The translations under genes and the position numbers were made by a program. A stretch of 64,000 nucleotides of DNA from Undibacterium sp. Jales W-56 (GTDB taxonomy: Bacteria > Pseudomonadota > Gammaproteobacteria > Burkholderiales > Burkholderiaceae_D), in NCBI RefSeq assembly GCF_025548535.1, contig NZ_JAJLQW010000003.1, positions 434,001 to 498,000 on the forward strand, in the 5' to 3' direction. Every line of letters starts with the position of its first letter. Positions within the stretch are counted from its first letter, which is position 1. A model generated the notes under the pieces. The model was given only the letters and a program-made list of their open reading frames with translations, searched no databases and had not been told where the DNA came from. Below, piece after piece: positions 9,146-17,378 of the stretch.

Positions 9146-9358
9146 AAGGTATATATACATAGTAGTAATAGTTAACGTCAGGCGTTTTCTGTGGATAAGT
9201 CGGTTTTTATCAACAGAATCAATCTTTTACAGAAAAGATAAATACCCTGATAAGCCCTGTACTGGAAAAGAATAGATTTGGGATAAATAATGCGCTCACG
9301 CAGAACTAAGCAGTTTTGCACAGACTGTCCTGTGGATATGCAGTGACTTATCCACAGT
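9146..9358. repeat. DnaA-box module, copy 2
   Basis: Second copy of the unit at 8453-8670. The first 78 bp match copy 1 apart from a few C/T changes and a shorter TA run. Perfect TTATCCACA boxes lie at 9190-9198 (minus) and 9348-9356 (plus), with a near-box ATATCCACA on the minus strand at 9331-9339. It ends about 35 bp from the stop of the next gene (9393, minus strand). Confidence 0.6.
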
Positions 9359-9392
9359 GAGAAATTTGCTGGCTTGGCAAGTTACAATCAAT

Positions 9393-10511
9393 TTAACGCT
9401 GGTCTGCTTTGCTCAGGATTGCGGGCGCCAGTTTTTGCAGCGTCTTTGCAAACACTTGCAGCGCAAGTTGCCGGTATTTGGGTAAATGGCCGGTAAATAC
9501 GGCGGTGTATTCGAGATGTGCCTGGCCGCCGCGGGCGCGCTTGAATTGGCTGGCGCCGGAGCTGTAGTGGAGTTTTGCCTGTCTTTCTCTGGCTTGTTGC
9601 AATAGCAGCGCCATGAGCCGGCGGTAAATACCCAGCTCTTGCGGCAGGCTGGTGTCATAGCCGATCAGGGGTGTGGTGAGCCAGCCTGCTTCCGGATGCT
9701 GATAGATACCGATGACCCCGACCAAACGCTCTTGCCAGCGCAGGCCGTACAGATCGAGAAATCCGGTTTCCAGGCACAGTTCAAAAAAAGCCGGGGTGAA
9801 ATCCGGGTTCAGCCTCGAATGTTTCTCGATAAATAATTGCCGGAACAAGGCCCGCATCCTAGCCAGATCGCTAGTCCTTACTTGCTCAGGCGGGATAATT
9901 TGTATGCTGGGGTCGGCTAATAATCTGGCATCTTTTTTGATGTGATTATGTTTCCACACGCTGTCATCCGCCGGATCGCAGGTGTAAATCATGCGCGCCG
10001 GGATCAATTTCCATGCCTGCCCTTGCAAAGCGCTGCTCAGTTGCGGCGTGATTGCGGGACAAATATTACGCATCATGAAAGGACGGTCCGGGTACAGCTC
10101 GCGTAAATTTCCGGTCAGATCCTTGATGTCGTTCGCTTGCCAGTCAGGATAGAGATTGGTGGACATCAGGTGATTGCCGACAATCGCCGCGCGATCGATA
10201 CCGCAGGCACTGATCATGGCAGCCAGCGGACTTAAAACCAGGGTGCTGCCAATGCCGCTCAGACTTTGCGTATGCAGCGGGGCATGGCGGATGACTTCAT
10301 CCTGGGCATAGCGCAGCCAGGCTGAACGAGGACTTGCCACATAACTGGTGTGGCGATGGCTAGCGTCCAATAAACTGACCGGTTGAGTGCTGTCGGCAAT
10401 GCTGACGCATTCAATCCGGCAATCAACATTGCTTAGCCAATGCGCACCACCGCGGGCTTTGGCCGCCAGCAACCACAGTGCGTCGGCGCGGATATGGGGT
10501 GGGAGTGTCAA
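9393..10511 (-). CDS. GNAT-fold (FemAB-like) acyltransferase, hypothetical
   Basis: A 372-residue protein with no exact family name I can give. The second half (about residues 210-340) reads like a GNAT or FemAB acyltransferase domain: a helix with MRALFRQLFIEKHSRLNP, then LVGVIGIYQ, then a helix-rich tail with IYRRLMALLLQQARERQ and SSGASQFKRARGG. The only plausible start is TTG at 10511: the frame closes with a stop 18 bp further upstream and no early ATG exists. The SD is weak, so the start is uncertain. It is followed after a 143-bp gap on the same strand by the BtaA-like gene (upstream in transcription), which suggests an accessory role in lipid or envelope modification. Function unproven. 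Confidence 0.6.
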   Translation of the reverse strand: MTLPPHIRADALWLLAAKARGGAHWLSNVDCRIECVSIADSTQPVSLLDASHRHTSYVASPRSAWLRYAQDEVIRHAPLHTQSLSGIGSTLVLSPLAAMISACGIDRAAIVGNHLMSTNLYPDWQANDIKDLTGNLRELYPDRPFMMRNICPAITPQLSSALQGQAWKLIPARMIYTCDPADDSVWKHNHIKKDARLLADPSIQIIPPEQVRTSDLARMRALFRQLFIEKHSRLNPDFTPAFFELCLETGFLDLYGLRWQERLVGVIGIYQHPEAGWLTTPLIGYDTSLPQELGIYRRLMALLLQQARERQAKLHYSSGASQFKRARGGQAHLEYTAVFTGHLPKYRQLALQVFAKTLQKLAPAILSKADQR

Positions 10512-10654
10512 AGTAAAGAGTTTTAGATGTTATTTAGCGCAACGCACAACAACAAAATCTTCGCCGCAGAGGCAGGAAGAATGTAAGGGAAGAGAATGAC
10601 TACTGCGTGTTCTCGGCATCTCTGCAGGGAGTGCGGTTTTTGCGTAAGTTCTCT

Positions 10655-11869
10655 TCAAACTTTTTTGTATAAATGCATACCGCCATAAATTGCCGAGCGA
10701 TCAGTCGCATACAAGGCACGATTGTGCGCAACATCGGTCTGCCATGCGGAGATCAGATGGGCCGGTAACTTGCCTTCCAGCGGCGACTCTTCGCCACCGG
10801 TACGGAACACAACCTTGGCCCCCGCTGCTGCAGTACGGGTGACTTCTTCCCACAGCTCCGTTAATTGCTGCTGATCCATCCAGTCTTGCGCATCCAGGAA
10901 CAGATACGCATCCATCGAGGCATTTGCCTGCTTGCGCAAAAACTCGGTCAGCGTGATGTGATGGGCGTGAACCCGGTCAATATTCAGGCGCAGACTGGTG
11001 AAATACTGTTTTTGCAAATACATGGGCAAAGCCGCTTGTTTACTGGTGTCGTGGCGGCGGCCGAACGCTTGCTGGGCGAAGCAATTTTCTTCAATCGGAA
11101 AATCGCAGGCCAGGTGGCGCATCCTTTCCTTGAATAACAGATGCAAACCTTGTTTGGCATCGTGTTTCAGCGCGGCGAATTGCGATGGCGGAATCCCCAG
11201 GCTGTACAAGGCAACCGGCTGGCGGGCAATGAAGCGGAAGATCGCGGTATCGAATACCGGCGCCAGATAGCGATCGAACAGGCGGCTTTGTTCCTCGGGG
11301 GTACGTGCTTCCAGGAGTTTTTTCATGTTGCCGCCCATCATGCGAACGAACATATGGGCGAAACCGATGAAGTCGCCCAACAGACCGTATTGATACGCGT
11401 TTTTGCTGAAATAACGATAGCGCGGTTGACCGAGCAATGAGCGGCTTTCCCAGAAAGTACTGGCTTCTTCGCTTAAATGCGGGCGGATGTGGCGCTGATA
11501 GCGTTTCAGGTTATCGCTATGCGCCGCGTTGCCTAAATACGTCAGCACCGAATCATAATCGGGTAAATGCTTGATGGCTTTTTTCTTCATCTCCAGCATT
11601 GCCAGATGGGCGGCATTTAAATCGACGGCATGCACCGCGGCCGGATTGGCGGACAGATACGCGAGCGCATTGCAGCCGCCGGAGGAGATGGTCAGGATAT
11701 TGGCGCCGGGCTTGAGTTGCAATGCATCAAGATCCGATTTCGGATCTTCCCAGATCTGCGCATACACCAGACGGCTAAACCAATGTGTGAACAAACGATC
11801 AGCTAAACCTTTGCTACCCGACGTGGTAGAGTTGATAATTGCAGTATCGATCAGGGTCTTGGTGTTCAT
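10655..11869 (-). CDS. DUF3419 / BtaA-like 3-amino-3-carboxypropyl transferase
   Basis: A 404-residue DUF3419 protein. The family includes BtaA, which transfers the 3-amino-3-carboxypropyl group of S-adenosylmethionine to diacylglycerol, the first step of betaine lipid (DGTS) synthesis. Visible features: LVYAQIWEDPKSDLDALQL, a SAM-binding stretch NILTISSGGCNALAYLS followed by VHAVDLNAAHLAML, and late DAQDWMD and VVFRTGGEESPLEGKL segments. The ATG at 11869 has GGAG upstream. BtaB, the N-methyltransferase that completes the betaine headgroup, is not next to it. It is flanked by two acyltransferase-fold genes on the same strand. Family assignment is good; the product lipid is open. Confidence 0.85.
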   Translation of the reverse strand: MNTKTLIDTAIINSTTSGSKGLADRLFTHWFSRLVYAQIWEDPKSDLDALQLKPGANILTISSGGCNALAYLSANPAAVHAVDLNAAHLAMLEMKKKAIKHLPDYDSVLTYLGNAAHSDNLKRYQRHIRPHLSEEASTFWESRSLLGQPRYRYFSKNAYQYGLLGDFIGFAHMFVRMMGGNMKKLLEARTPEEQSRLFDRYLAPVFDTAIFRFIARQPVALYSLGIPPSQFAALKHDAKQGLHLLFKERMRHLACDFPIEENCFAQQAFGRRHDTSKQAALPMYLQKQYFTSLRLNIDRVHAHHITLTEFLRKQANASMDAYLFLDAQDWMDQQQLTELWEEVTRTAAAGAKVVFRTGGEESPLEGKLPAHLISAWQTDVAHNRALYATDRSAIYGGMHLYKKV

Positions 11870-11979
11870 GCCATCTCCGCATATGGATAGTATTCGGAGA
11901 ACTGTAGGTAATTAAGGTGACAGGCCAGTGACAACTTGATGAAGATTTGATGAAATGTTAGGCAAACAGCAGGATTAGC

Positions 11980-12522
11980 ATGATTAGTCAAACCACCGTG
12001 CCAGAGGCGAGTAATATTGCGGACTATGCAATTGATTCCGATTTTCAGCATGCGTTTGCGATGAGCGTAGGGGCCTACAAAAAGTCAGCACTCGACTTGT
12101 ATCTGGATCTGATCGCCAAAACGCCGGCGTGGATCGATGTTTTAATTACCCTGCGGAATAAAATGTTGCGGCTGTCCGGCTCGAAGAACCTGGGTAACTT
12201 CCGCGGCATAGAGCGGCGTCGCAAGATCTACAAGGTAGGCGACAAACTCGGTATGTTCTCTATCCTGGCGATGTCTGAACAAGAAGTTATCCTGGGCGAT
12301 TGCGACCGGCATCTGGATGTCAGGGTCTCGGTATTCAAGTCGGACGAGAACGGTACGGCGGTGGTATCAACCGTGGCGCATATCCATAATCTGACCGGCA
12401 AGATGTATTTGTTTTTTGTGGTACCGGCGCATAAAAAAATCGTCCCGGCGCTGCTCAAAAAATGGACCAATGCAGACACCCGATCGCGCAGATTTAACCG
12501 CGCGACCGATCGCGGCAACTAG
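11980..12522 (+). CDS. DUF2867-family protein
   Basis: A 180-residue protein resembling DUF2867: the order DLYLDLIAKTPAWIDVLITLRN, then KVGDKLGMFSILAMSEQEVILGDCDRHLDVRVSV, then VVSTVAHIHNLTGKMYLFFVVPAHKKIVPALLK fits the family, whose fold is related to SRPBCC ligand-binding proteins. No catalytic residues are known. It stands divergent from the BtaA-like gene (110 bp apart) and converges on the next gene with only 3 bp between stop codons. It has no signal peptide, so it is predicted cytoplasmic. The basic C terminus (RSRRFNRATDR) is a small oddity. Confidence 0.65.
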   Translation: MISQTTVPEASNIADYAIDSDFQHAFAMSVGAYKKSALDLYLDLIAKTPAWIDVLITLRNKMLRLSGSKNLGNFRGIERRRKIYKVGDKLGMFSILAMSEQEVILGDCDRHLDVRVSVFKSDENGTAVVSTVAHIHNLTGKMYLFFVVPAHKKIVPALLKKWTNADTRSRRFNRATDRGN

Positions 12523-12525
12523 GCC

Positions 12526-13638
12526 CTAGTCTGCAATCAAGGACTGACGCCGTTTGCGAAAATCGATGATGGTTTTGATGACGCGGTTGCGCCACCAGCC
12601 GTCTTTGACAAACTGGATTTCTACATACTCGGTCAGCTCGGGACCCCAGCGGGTTTTCGAGACATCTTCGCCGACCGACAAATTGATACGCTGCAGCTTT
12701 TGCTCCATCGACCAGCGAATCACTTCGACCAGCAGCGTCGTCATCACACTGTATTTGGCAAATGCCAGATCGTAGCCGGAGTAATACAGATACAGCTCAT
12801 CCCCCATCAAAAAGCCCAGACGCACGGCGACAATGTTCTGGCCTACATGCAGGCAAAATAATTGCATGCGCTCGGCGAAAGGGCTGTCCAGCAAAGCGCC
12901 GATAAACTGCTTGTGTTGTGGATGTAAAAAATAATCGGGATGTTTTACCGTCGTTTCGGCTGCGGCCCTGACGCCATGCAGCGTATAAAACAAATCGAGT
13001 TGCGCGCTGATCGCGATGCGACCTTGCAGCACTTGCAGACGGGGCGACAATTGCGCGCGCGCCAGCGAGTTATAGCAACGGCGTATCGACTCCTTGATAT
13101 TGCGTTTCAAGCCAATCCGAAAATGCTCCCAGTCGCCGGCCAGCGGCAAGATGAAATTCGGAATAGTACGCTGATCGAGCGCCTGTAAAAACGGTCGCTG
13201 TGCCAAGGCGGCTTCGGCTTGTGCCTGATCCGCGATCAACTGGCATTCGCTCATGCCTGTGGAATGCTGTTGCTGCAGATCCAGCACGGCTTGCATCAGC
13301 GCTGCCTGGTAGCCGGGCAGCGCCAGCGGAATACGGATTTCAGTCAGGTTGGGGTCGGACCCGAACGGCCGGATATAGCGATACAGCGTGACGCCCGCAA
13401 TACCGATACGCGAGATCAGCAGCGGTGCGAGCGCCACCAGCCGGTCCTGATCGTACAAGGCGATAATCGCTAGCTGATCGCGGCGCAGCAGCGAGCGTAC
13501 CGCAAAGGTGCGCCACCAGCAGCGGTTCCAGTCATAGGTCTGAAACGGCAATACCTGCGTAAGCTGCTGCTCAAGTGCGCGCCAGGACGGTGCTAAGCCA
13601 TCAAATTCAGCGTCTGTCGTGAGCAGCAGTTTTTGCAT
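12526..13638 (-). CDS. BioF2-like / FemAB-type acetyltransferase
   Basis: A 370-residue GNAT-superfamily protein of the BioF2-like (CelD/FemAB) group. Recognisable stretches are the N-terminal PFQTYDWNRCWWRTF, the central FRIGLKRNIKESIRRCYNSL helix, LYLYYSGYDLAFAKYSVMTTLLVEVIRW, and the C-terminal LSVGEDVSKTRWGPE, the usual end of this domain. Such proteins transfer acyl or aminoacyl groups to polysaccharide, lipid or peptidoglycan precursors. With the similar gene at 9393 it brackets the BtaA-like gene, so a shared envelope function is possible. Start ATG at 13638. Acceptor unknown. Confidence 0.75.
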   Translation of the reverse strand: MQKLLLTTDAEFDGLAPSWRALEQQLTQVLPFQTYDWNRCWWRTFAVRSLLRRDQLAIIALYDQDRLVALAPLLISRIGIAGVTLYRYIRPFGSDPNLTEIRIPLALPGYQAALMQAVLDLQQQHSTGMSECQLIADQAQAEAALAQRPFLQALDQRTIPNFILPLAGDWEHFRIGLKRNIKESIRRCYNSLARAQLSPRLQVLQGRIAISAQLDLFYTLHGVRAAAETTVKHPDYFLHPQHKQFIGALLDSPFAERMQLFCLHVGQNIVAVRLGFLMGDELYLYYSGYDLAFAKYSVMTTLLVEVIRWSMEQKLQRINLSVGEDVSKTRWGPELTEYVEIQFVKDGWWRNRVIKTIIDFRKRRQSLIAD

Positions 13639-13789
13639 TTAAAAAATAAAAAGAGACATACGATGACAGCGCAGCCAGACTTGCGCCAGCTCCTGAAGCA
13701 GAACGGAAGCGACGACTTAACCGGACGCACGATCGGCTTGGCGGCAAAACTTGGCTGGCGAACCATGACAAGGTCGTGAGTGCAAACAA

Positions 13790-13813
13790 AAAAACGGGAG
13801 TAAAAATACTCCC
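13790..13813 (-). terminator. Terminator downstream of the SRPBCC gene
   Basis: Stem GGGAGTA/TACTCCC (13796-13802 and 13807-13813) with a 4-nt loop. On the minus strand it is followed by a run of T residues. It lies about 120 bp beyond the stop of the minus-strand gene ending at 13935. Confidence 0.65.
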
Positions 13814-13868
13814 CCATATTTTTATAAAAACAGGCTTATTCCCGCTATTCTATGGCGGATTTTTAATT

Positions 13869-13885
13869 ATACTGGTATCCAGTAT
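13869..13885. promoter_or_regulatory. 17-bp palindrome, possible operator
   Basis: ATACTGGTATCCAGTAT: 7-bp perfect arms around a 3-bp centre. On the minus strand it runs into TATAAT, so it may cover a promoter for the acyltransferase gene that starts at 13638. The spacing is too short for a LexA box. The rest of the 13639-13934 gap holds only the terminator. Confidence 0.4.
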
Positions 13886-13934
13886 GTTTATATGCCCCTG
13901 AAACCATCCGCTGTTTGCAACAAAACTTGCCAGC

Positions 13935-14459
13935 CTATTCAACCAGTTTCTTCAGGTTATTTAATCCAGCCTCAAAATCCGGCCCCACAAGTTTGTCCAT
14001 AAAAGGCGCGAATAATTTGGTCGATACGCTGCCTTCGCTAGTGCCTTTCATGGTCCAGGTAATTTTGGTCGCACTGCCTTGCGGTTCAAAAGTAAAACTG
14101 CCGGTCGACGGCTTGGCCATGCCTTCAAAGTGCAGCTCGTAATCGATTTGCTGATTCGCCACGACATTGGTGAATTTCATGCCGCCATTACCCTGGGTTT
14201 TACTTTGCCAGTCCCAGGCCGCGTCTTTGCCCGCTTCAGGACCGGTGAACGTCATTTGCATGGCAGGATCGCGTTGATTCCAGACCGACCATTTTTGCCA
14301 TTCTTTGGTCGTGACGATCAGTGGATAGATTTTTTCGGCGGGCGCCTTCATCACCATGCTGCGCGATACGGCGTACTCGTTTGGCAGCGCAAAGGCAATC
14401 GCCAGGATAATCACAATCAGTGCCAGCAAGCTACCCAAAACGCGTTTTAATATTTTCAT
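13935..14459 (-). CDS. SRPBCC-family protein with N-terminal membrane anchor
   Basis: A 174-residue protein. Residues 1-25 (LKRVLGSLLALIVIILAIAFAL) form one hydrophobic segment, after which a START/polyketide-cyclase-like SRPBCC domain follows: SRSMVMKAPAEKIYPLIVTTKEWQKWSVW, MTFTGPEAGKDAAWDWQ, a beta-rich middle, ATKITWTMKGTSEG, and a C-terminal helix LNNLKKLVE. These domains bind hydrophobic ligands and no enzyme activity can be claimed. The membrane anchor and the domain order match the many small SRPBCC proteins seen in proteobacteria. It appears monocistronic, with its own upstream gap and a terminator at about 13800. Confidence 0.8.
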   Translation of the reverse strand: MKILKRVLGSLLALIVIILAIAFALPNEYAVSRSMVMKAPAEKIYPLIVTTKEWQKWSVWNQRDPAMQMTFTGPEAGKDAAWDWQSKTQGNGGMKFTNVVANQQIDYELHFEGMAKPSTGSFTFEPQGSATKITWTMKGTSEGSVSTKLFAPFMDKLVGPDFEAGLNNLKKLVE

Positions 14460-14657
14460 CGTAATCTCTCTGGTGGAATTATTGACGCTGGAAGGTAAAA
14501 CAGGAGAAAGCTAAAACGAATTCATTCTGCGCATATTTAGTCTAAATAACAAGTGTCATGCAGTTTTACAAACGATTACAGATGACACACTTAGCGCCTT
14601 TTTTTTGCAGAACCGCGCTTCTATACTAAAATCCATTAAAACTACAAAAGGTCAAGC

Positions 14658-15332
14658 ATGGAAAACAATCAATCTACTCGCCGTATTCATCCCCTGGTCG
14701 CTGGCGCTGCGGTCTCGGTCATGCTGGTTTCTCTGGTCGGCGTGGCTGCGATCACCGGCGTGATCCCAACTTCACAAGGTCATAGCAACCCTCAGGAATC
14801 CTTGGCAGCGGGTACTGCCATGACACAGAATAACGGTAATCCTGGCAATCCCCCATCCCAGATGGCAACTGAGGATGGCCGACGCGCCGGAGTCGTGGAG
14901 CGTTCACCCTATCCGGTCGATGCGCCGCGCCACAGCGCAAGCAGCACCCACCATGTGGCAAACTCGAATCAGCTCGCCGGCAATGGCGCTAATCCGGCCC
15001 CGTTATGTGCGAATTGCGGCCGGGTTGAATCGATACAGGCGATTCAGCAACAAGCCAAGCCTAGCGGTCTGGGCGTTGCCGCAGGTGCGGTTTTGGGCGG
15101 TATTTTAGGCAATCAGGTCGGCAACGGTAATGGCCGTACCCTGGCGACCGTGGCCGGTGCGGTAGGCGGTGGTTATGCGGGTAATGAAGTTGAAAAACGC
15201 TCCAATACCAATACCGTGTACCAGGTCAAAGTCCGCATGGATGACGGCAGCTTGCATACCTATCCGCAAAACGGCTGGCGGGTCGGCGACCGTGTCAAAG
15301 CGGTCAATGGCACGCTGGAATCTTTAGGTTAA
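14658..15332 (+). CDS. Glycine-zipper 2TM (SlyB / 17-kDa antigen-like) protein
   Basis: A 224-residue envelope protein. Residues 13-36 are a signal anchor (LVAGAAVSVMLVSLVGVAAITGV) without a lipobox. A low-complexity Asn/Pro/Gly/Ser linker runs to about 115, then CANCG. The glycine-zipper 2TM domain follows at about 135-180 (GVAAGAVLGGILGNQVG, then VAGAVGGGYAGNEVEKR). The C-terminal beta region (YQVKVRMDDGSLHTYPQNGWRVGDRVKAVNG) is typical of the SlyB/RcnB-type family associated with the outer membrane. The start at 14658 has an AAAGG SD. The exact role is unknown; related proteins affect envelope integrity and stress responses. Confidence 0.85.
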   Translation: MENNQSTRRIHPLVAGAAVSVMLVSLVGVAAITGVIPTSQGHSNPQESLAAGTAMTQNNGNPGNPPSQMATEDGRRAGVVERSPYPVDAPRHSASSTHHVANSNQLAGNGANPAPLCANCGRVESIQAIQQQAKPSGLGVAAGAVLGGILGNQVGNGNGRTLATVAGAVGGGYAGNEVEKRSNTNTVYQVKVRMDDGSLHTYPQNGWRVGDRVKAVNGTLESLG

Positions 15333-15368
15333 TTGCCGATGTGCATTGGCTGATTGACATCGGTCCGG

Positions 15369-15391
15369 GGTGCGCTAAAAATTAGCGCACC
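15369..15391. terminator. Convergent hairpin overlapping the glpK stop
   Basis: Perfect 10-bp arms GGTGCGCTAA (15369-15378) and TTAGCGCACC (15382-15391) with a 3-nt loop. It begins 36 bp after the glycine-zipper gene and includes the glpK stop codon. No T-run on either side, so termination is likely but not certain. Confidence 0.55.
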
Positions 15392-16851
15392 CGCCCCACT
15401 GCAAGCTCCCACTGCTGCATCAAGTCAGCGGCCTGTTCGCGGCCCATGACCGGTAAAAAAGTACGTTCGGTTTGCCACTGCGCCGCGCATTCTTCCACGC
15501 TGTCATACACGCCCACGCCAAGACCGGCCAGATACGCGGCACCCAGCGCGGTAGTCTCGGTGACCTTGGGTCGAATTACCGGTATTCCCAATAAATTCGC
15601 CTGAAATTGCAGCAGCAGATTATTCGCTGCGGCACCGCCGTCGACCCGTAATTCGCTGATCGGTGCAACCGCATCTTTGGTCATCGCCTGCAGCAATGCG
15701 GTGCTCTGGAACGCGATCGATTCCAGCGCTGCCCGGGCGATATGCGCGACCGTGGTGCCGCGGGTCAGGCCGAGGATCGCGCCCTTGGCCGACGGCACCC
15801 AGTACGGCGCACCCAAGCCGGTGAACGACGGCACGAACACGACGCCGCCGGAATCCGGCACCGTGGTTGCCAGGTCCTCGACGTCGGTCGAATGCGCTAT
15901 CGCTTTCAAGCCGTCGCGCAGCCATTGCACCACGGCACCGCCGATAAACACGCTGCCTTCCAGCGCGTATTGGCGCCGCTCATCGGTCTGGCAGGCCGCA
16001 GTACTGATCAGGCCATTATGCGAGGTGGCGCAGACGGCGCCGGTATGCAGCAACATAAAACAGCCCGTGCCATAGGTATTTTTGGCCATGCCGGGTTTAA
16101 AGCAGGCCTGGCCAAATAACGCCGCTTGCTGGTCGCCGGCCATACCGGCAATCGGTATCGCCGGGTCAAAAATCGTCGCCTGGCCGTAGCGATGGCTGGA
16201 GGCATGAACCTGCGGCAAGATCGCGCGCGGAATGTCAAAACAGGCGAGCAATTCTTCATCCCAGCAGCCGGTATGGATATTCCACAGCATGGTGCGGGCG
16301 GCATTGCTGACGTCGCTGACATGCAATTGCCCTTCGCTGAGTTGCCAGGCCAGCCAGGTATCGACGGTGCCGAATGCGAGTTCGCCGCGTTCGGCCTGCT
16401 GACGCGCATCCGGTACATGATCGAGTAGCCATTTGATCTTGGTTGCCGAAAAATACGGATCGAGGATCAGGCCGGTTTTTTGCTGGATACGTTCGGCCCA
16501 ACCCTGGCTGCGCAACTCATCGCAATAAGCGGCGGTGCGGCGATCTTGCCAGACGATGGCATTCGCAACAGGGATGCCGGTCCGGCGGTGCCACAGGATG
16601 CTGGTTTCGCGCTGATTGGCGATGCCGAGTCCGGCAATCTGGCTGGCGCTGATAGCGCTTTTCTGGAGCACTTCTTGGCAGGTCGCCAGCTGGCTTTGCC
16701 AGATCTCCAGTGCATCATGCTCGACCCAGCCGGGTTGCGGGAACAACTGCCGGAACTCCTGCTGCGCGCTCGCGACGATATTGCCGCCGCGATCAAACAA
16801 GATGCTGCGCGAGCTGGAAGTACCTTGGTCGAGAGCGAGCAGATAGGTCAT
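15382..16851 (-). CDS. glpK: Glycerol kinase
   Basis: A 489-residue FGGY-family glycerol kinase that phosphorylates glycerol to sn-glycerol 3-phosphate. Landmarks: [16 protein letters not shown] phosphate loop at the N terminus, [13 protein letters not shown] and [16 protein letters not shown] in domain [16 protein letters not shown] and [43 protein letters not shown], and [22 protein letters not shown] near the end. All are in family order and the length is normal. Neither glpF nor glpD is adjacent. The promoter gap to the next gene contains two perfect palindromes (16909-16920 and 16941-16959) that probably bind regulators. Confidence 0.96.
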   Translation of the reverse strand: MTYLLALDQGTSSSRSILFDRGGNIVASAQQEFRQLFPQPGWVEHDALEIWQSQLATCQEVLQKSAISASQIAGLGIANQRETSILWHRRTGIPVANAIVWQDRRTAAYCDELRSQGWAERIQQKTGLILDPYFSATKIKWLLDHVPDARQQAERGELAFGTVDTWLAWQLSEGQLHVSDVSNAARTMLWNIHTGCWDEELLACFDIPRAILPQVHASSHRYGQATIFDPAIPIAGMAGDQQAALFGQACFKPGMAKNTYGTGCFMLLHTGAVCATSHNGLISTAACQTDERRQYALEGSVFIGGAVVQWLRDGLKAIAHSTDVEDLATTVPDSGGVVFVPSFTGLGAPYWVPSAKGAILGLTRGTTVAHIARAALESIAFQSTALLQAMTKDAVAPISELRVDGGAAANNLLLQFQANLLGIPVIRPKVTETTALGAAYLAGLGVGVYDSVEECAAQWQTERTFLPVMGREQAADLMQQWELAVGRVR

Positions 16852-16908
16852 GTCGAGTCGTTTGCCGTTGTGAATTGGTTGTATGAATGCGCCCTAGTGT
16901 AAGTCTTA

Positions 16909-16920
16909 TGAAGCGCTTCA
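16909..16920. promoter_or_regulatory. LacI-type operator palindrome upstream of glpK
   Basis: TGAAGCGCTTCA, a perfect 12-bp palindrome with the central CG step typical of LacI/GalR-family operators, 58 bp upstream of the glpK start codon. The regulator is not in the window. Confidence 0.5.
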
Positions 16921-16940
16921 CATGCTGCACCGCAGAATCG

Positions 16941-16959
16941 GTTGTTATCGGATAACAAC
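16941..16959. promoter_or_regulatory. 19-bp palindrome in the glpK / small-membrane-protein gap
   Basis: GTTGTTATCGGATAACAAC: perfect 9-bp arms around one central base. The half-site GGATAACAA resembles the right half of the E. coli lac operator. It could serve glpK (start 16851, minus), the small membrane protein (start 17101, plus), or both. Confidence 0.5.
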
Positions 16960-17100
16960 ACAAAGCATAGTAAAAAAACTAGTAAAAACAAGCAAGTTTG
17001 TTATAGTGAATTATCAAGAGTTTTAACAAACAGTGCTGTAGGTTTGTTTTATGCCTGCTTAATTACAGTAAACATGACAGTGAAAGAAAGGAGGGGGATC

Positions 17101-17361
17101 ATGTTAGAAGCGATCAGTTTTACCTTGTCTGTGATGGTGCTCGGCTGTCTGGCGGTCGGGGTATCACAGAAAAAACAGCGCATGCTGAATTTTTCTTACG
17201 GCGGGATGATGGCGATGAGCCTCATCGGCTGGTATCAGGCGGTATTTCCGGCTGGATTGAGCTTCTGGTTTTTCGCCGGCACCAGCGTGACGGTGGCAGC
17301 GATCTGCGGCTTTTTCTATGCGATTTATTCGAACGAAATCATCTGGCAAAAGCAGCGCTAG
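17101..17361 (+). CDS. Small membrane protein, three predicted helices
   Basis: An 86-residue protein. The ATG at 17101 is preceded by a near-consensus SD (AAAGGAGGGGG), much better than any start in the longer open frame that reaches back to 16942. Three hydrophobic stretches are visible: EAISFTLSVMVLGCLAVGV, NFSYGGMMAMSLIGWYQAVF, and FFAGTSVTVAAICGFFYAIY, with a basic turn QKKQRM after the first. No family is recognised. The strong SD implies high translation. The 17-bp gap and convergent arrangement with the YgjP-like gene leave it monocistronic. Control may come from the palindromes in the shared gap with glpK. Confidence 0.7.
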   Translation: MLEAISFTLSVMVLGCLAVGVSQKKQRMLNFSYGGMMAMSLIGWYQAVFPAGLSFWFFAGTSVTVAAICGFFYAIYSNEIIWQKQR

Positions 17362-17378
17362 CGATTAGCAAATCCTCG

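Noticed and set aside
8453-9358. Outright call of oriC
   Set aside because: DnaA boxes alone are not enough: no dnaA, dnaN or rpmH nearby and gene strands do not switch here. Reported as a finding only.
13661-13780. Short plus-strand frame (about 38 codons) upstream of the acyltransferase gene
   Set aside because: No SD, no family, and too short to judge.
13869-13885. LexA (SOS) box
   Set aside because: The palindrome has only 3 bp between the arms; LexA boxes need CTGT-N8-ACAG spacing.
16942-17100. N-terminal extension of the small membrane protein
   Set aside because: The extension would start inside the operator palindrome and has no SD, while the ATG at 17101 has a near-perfect one.
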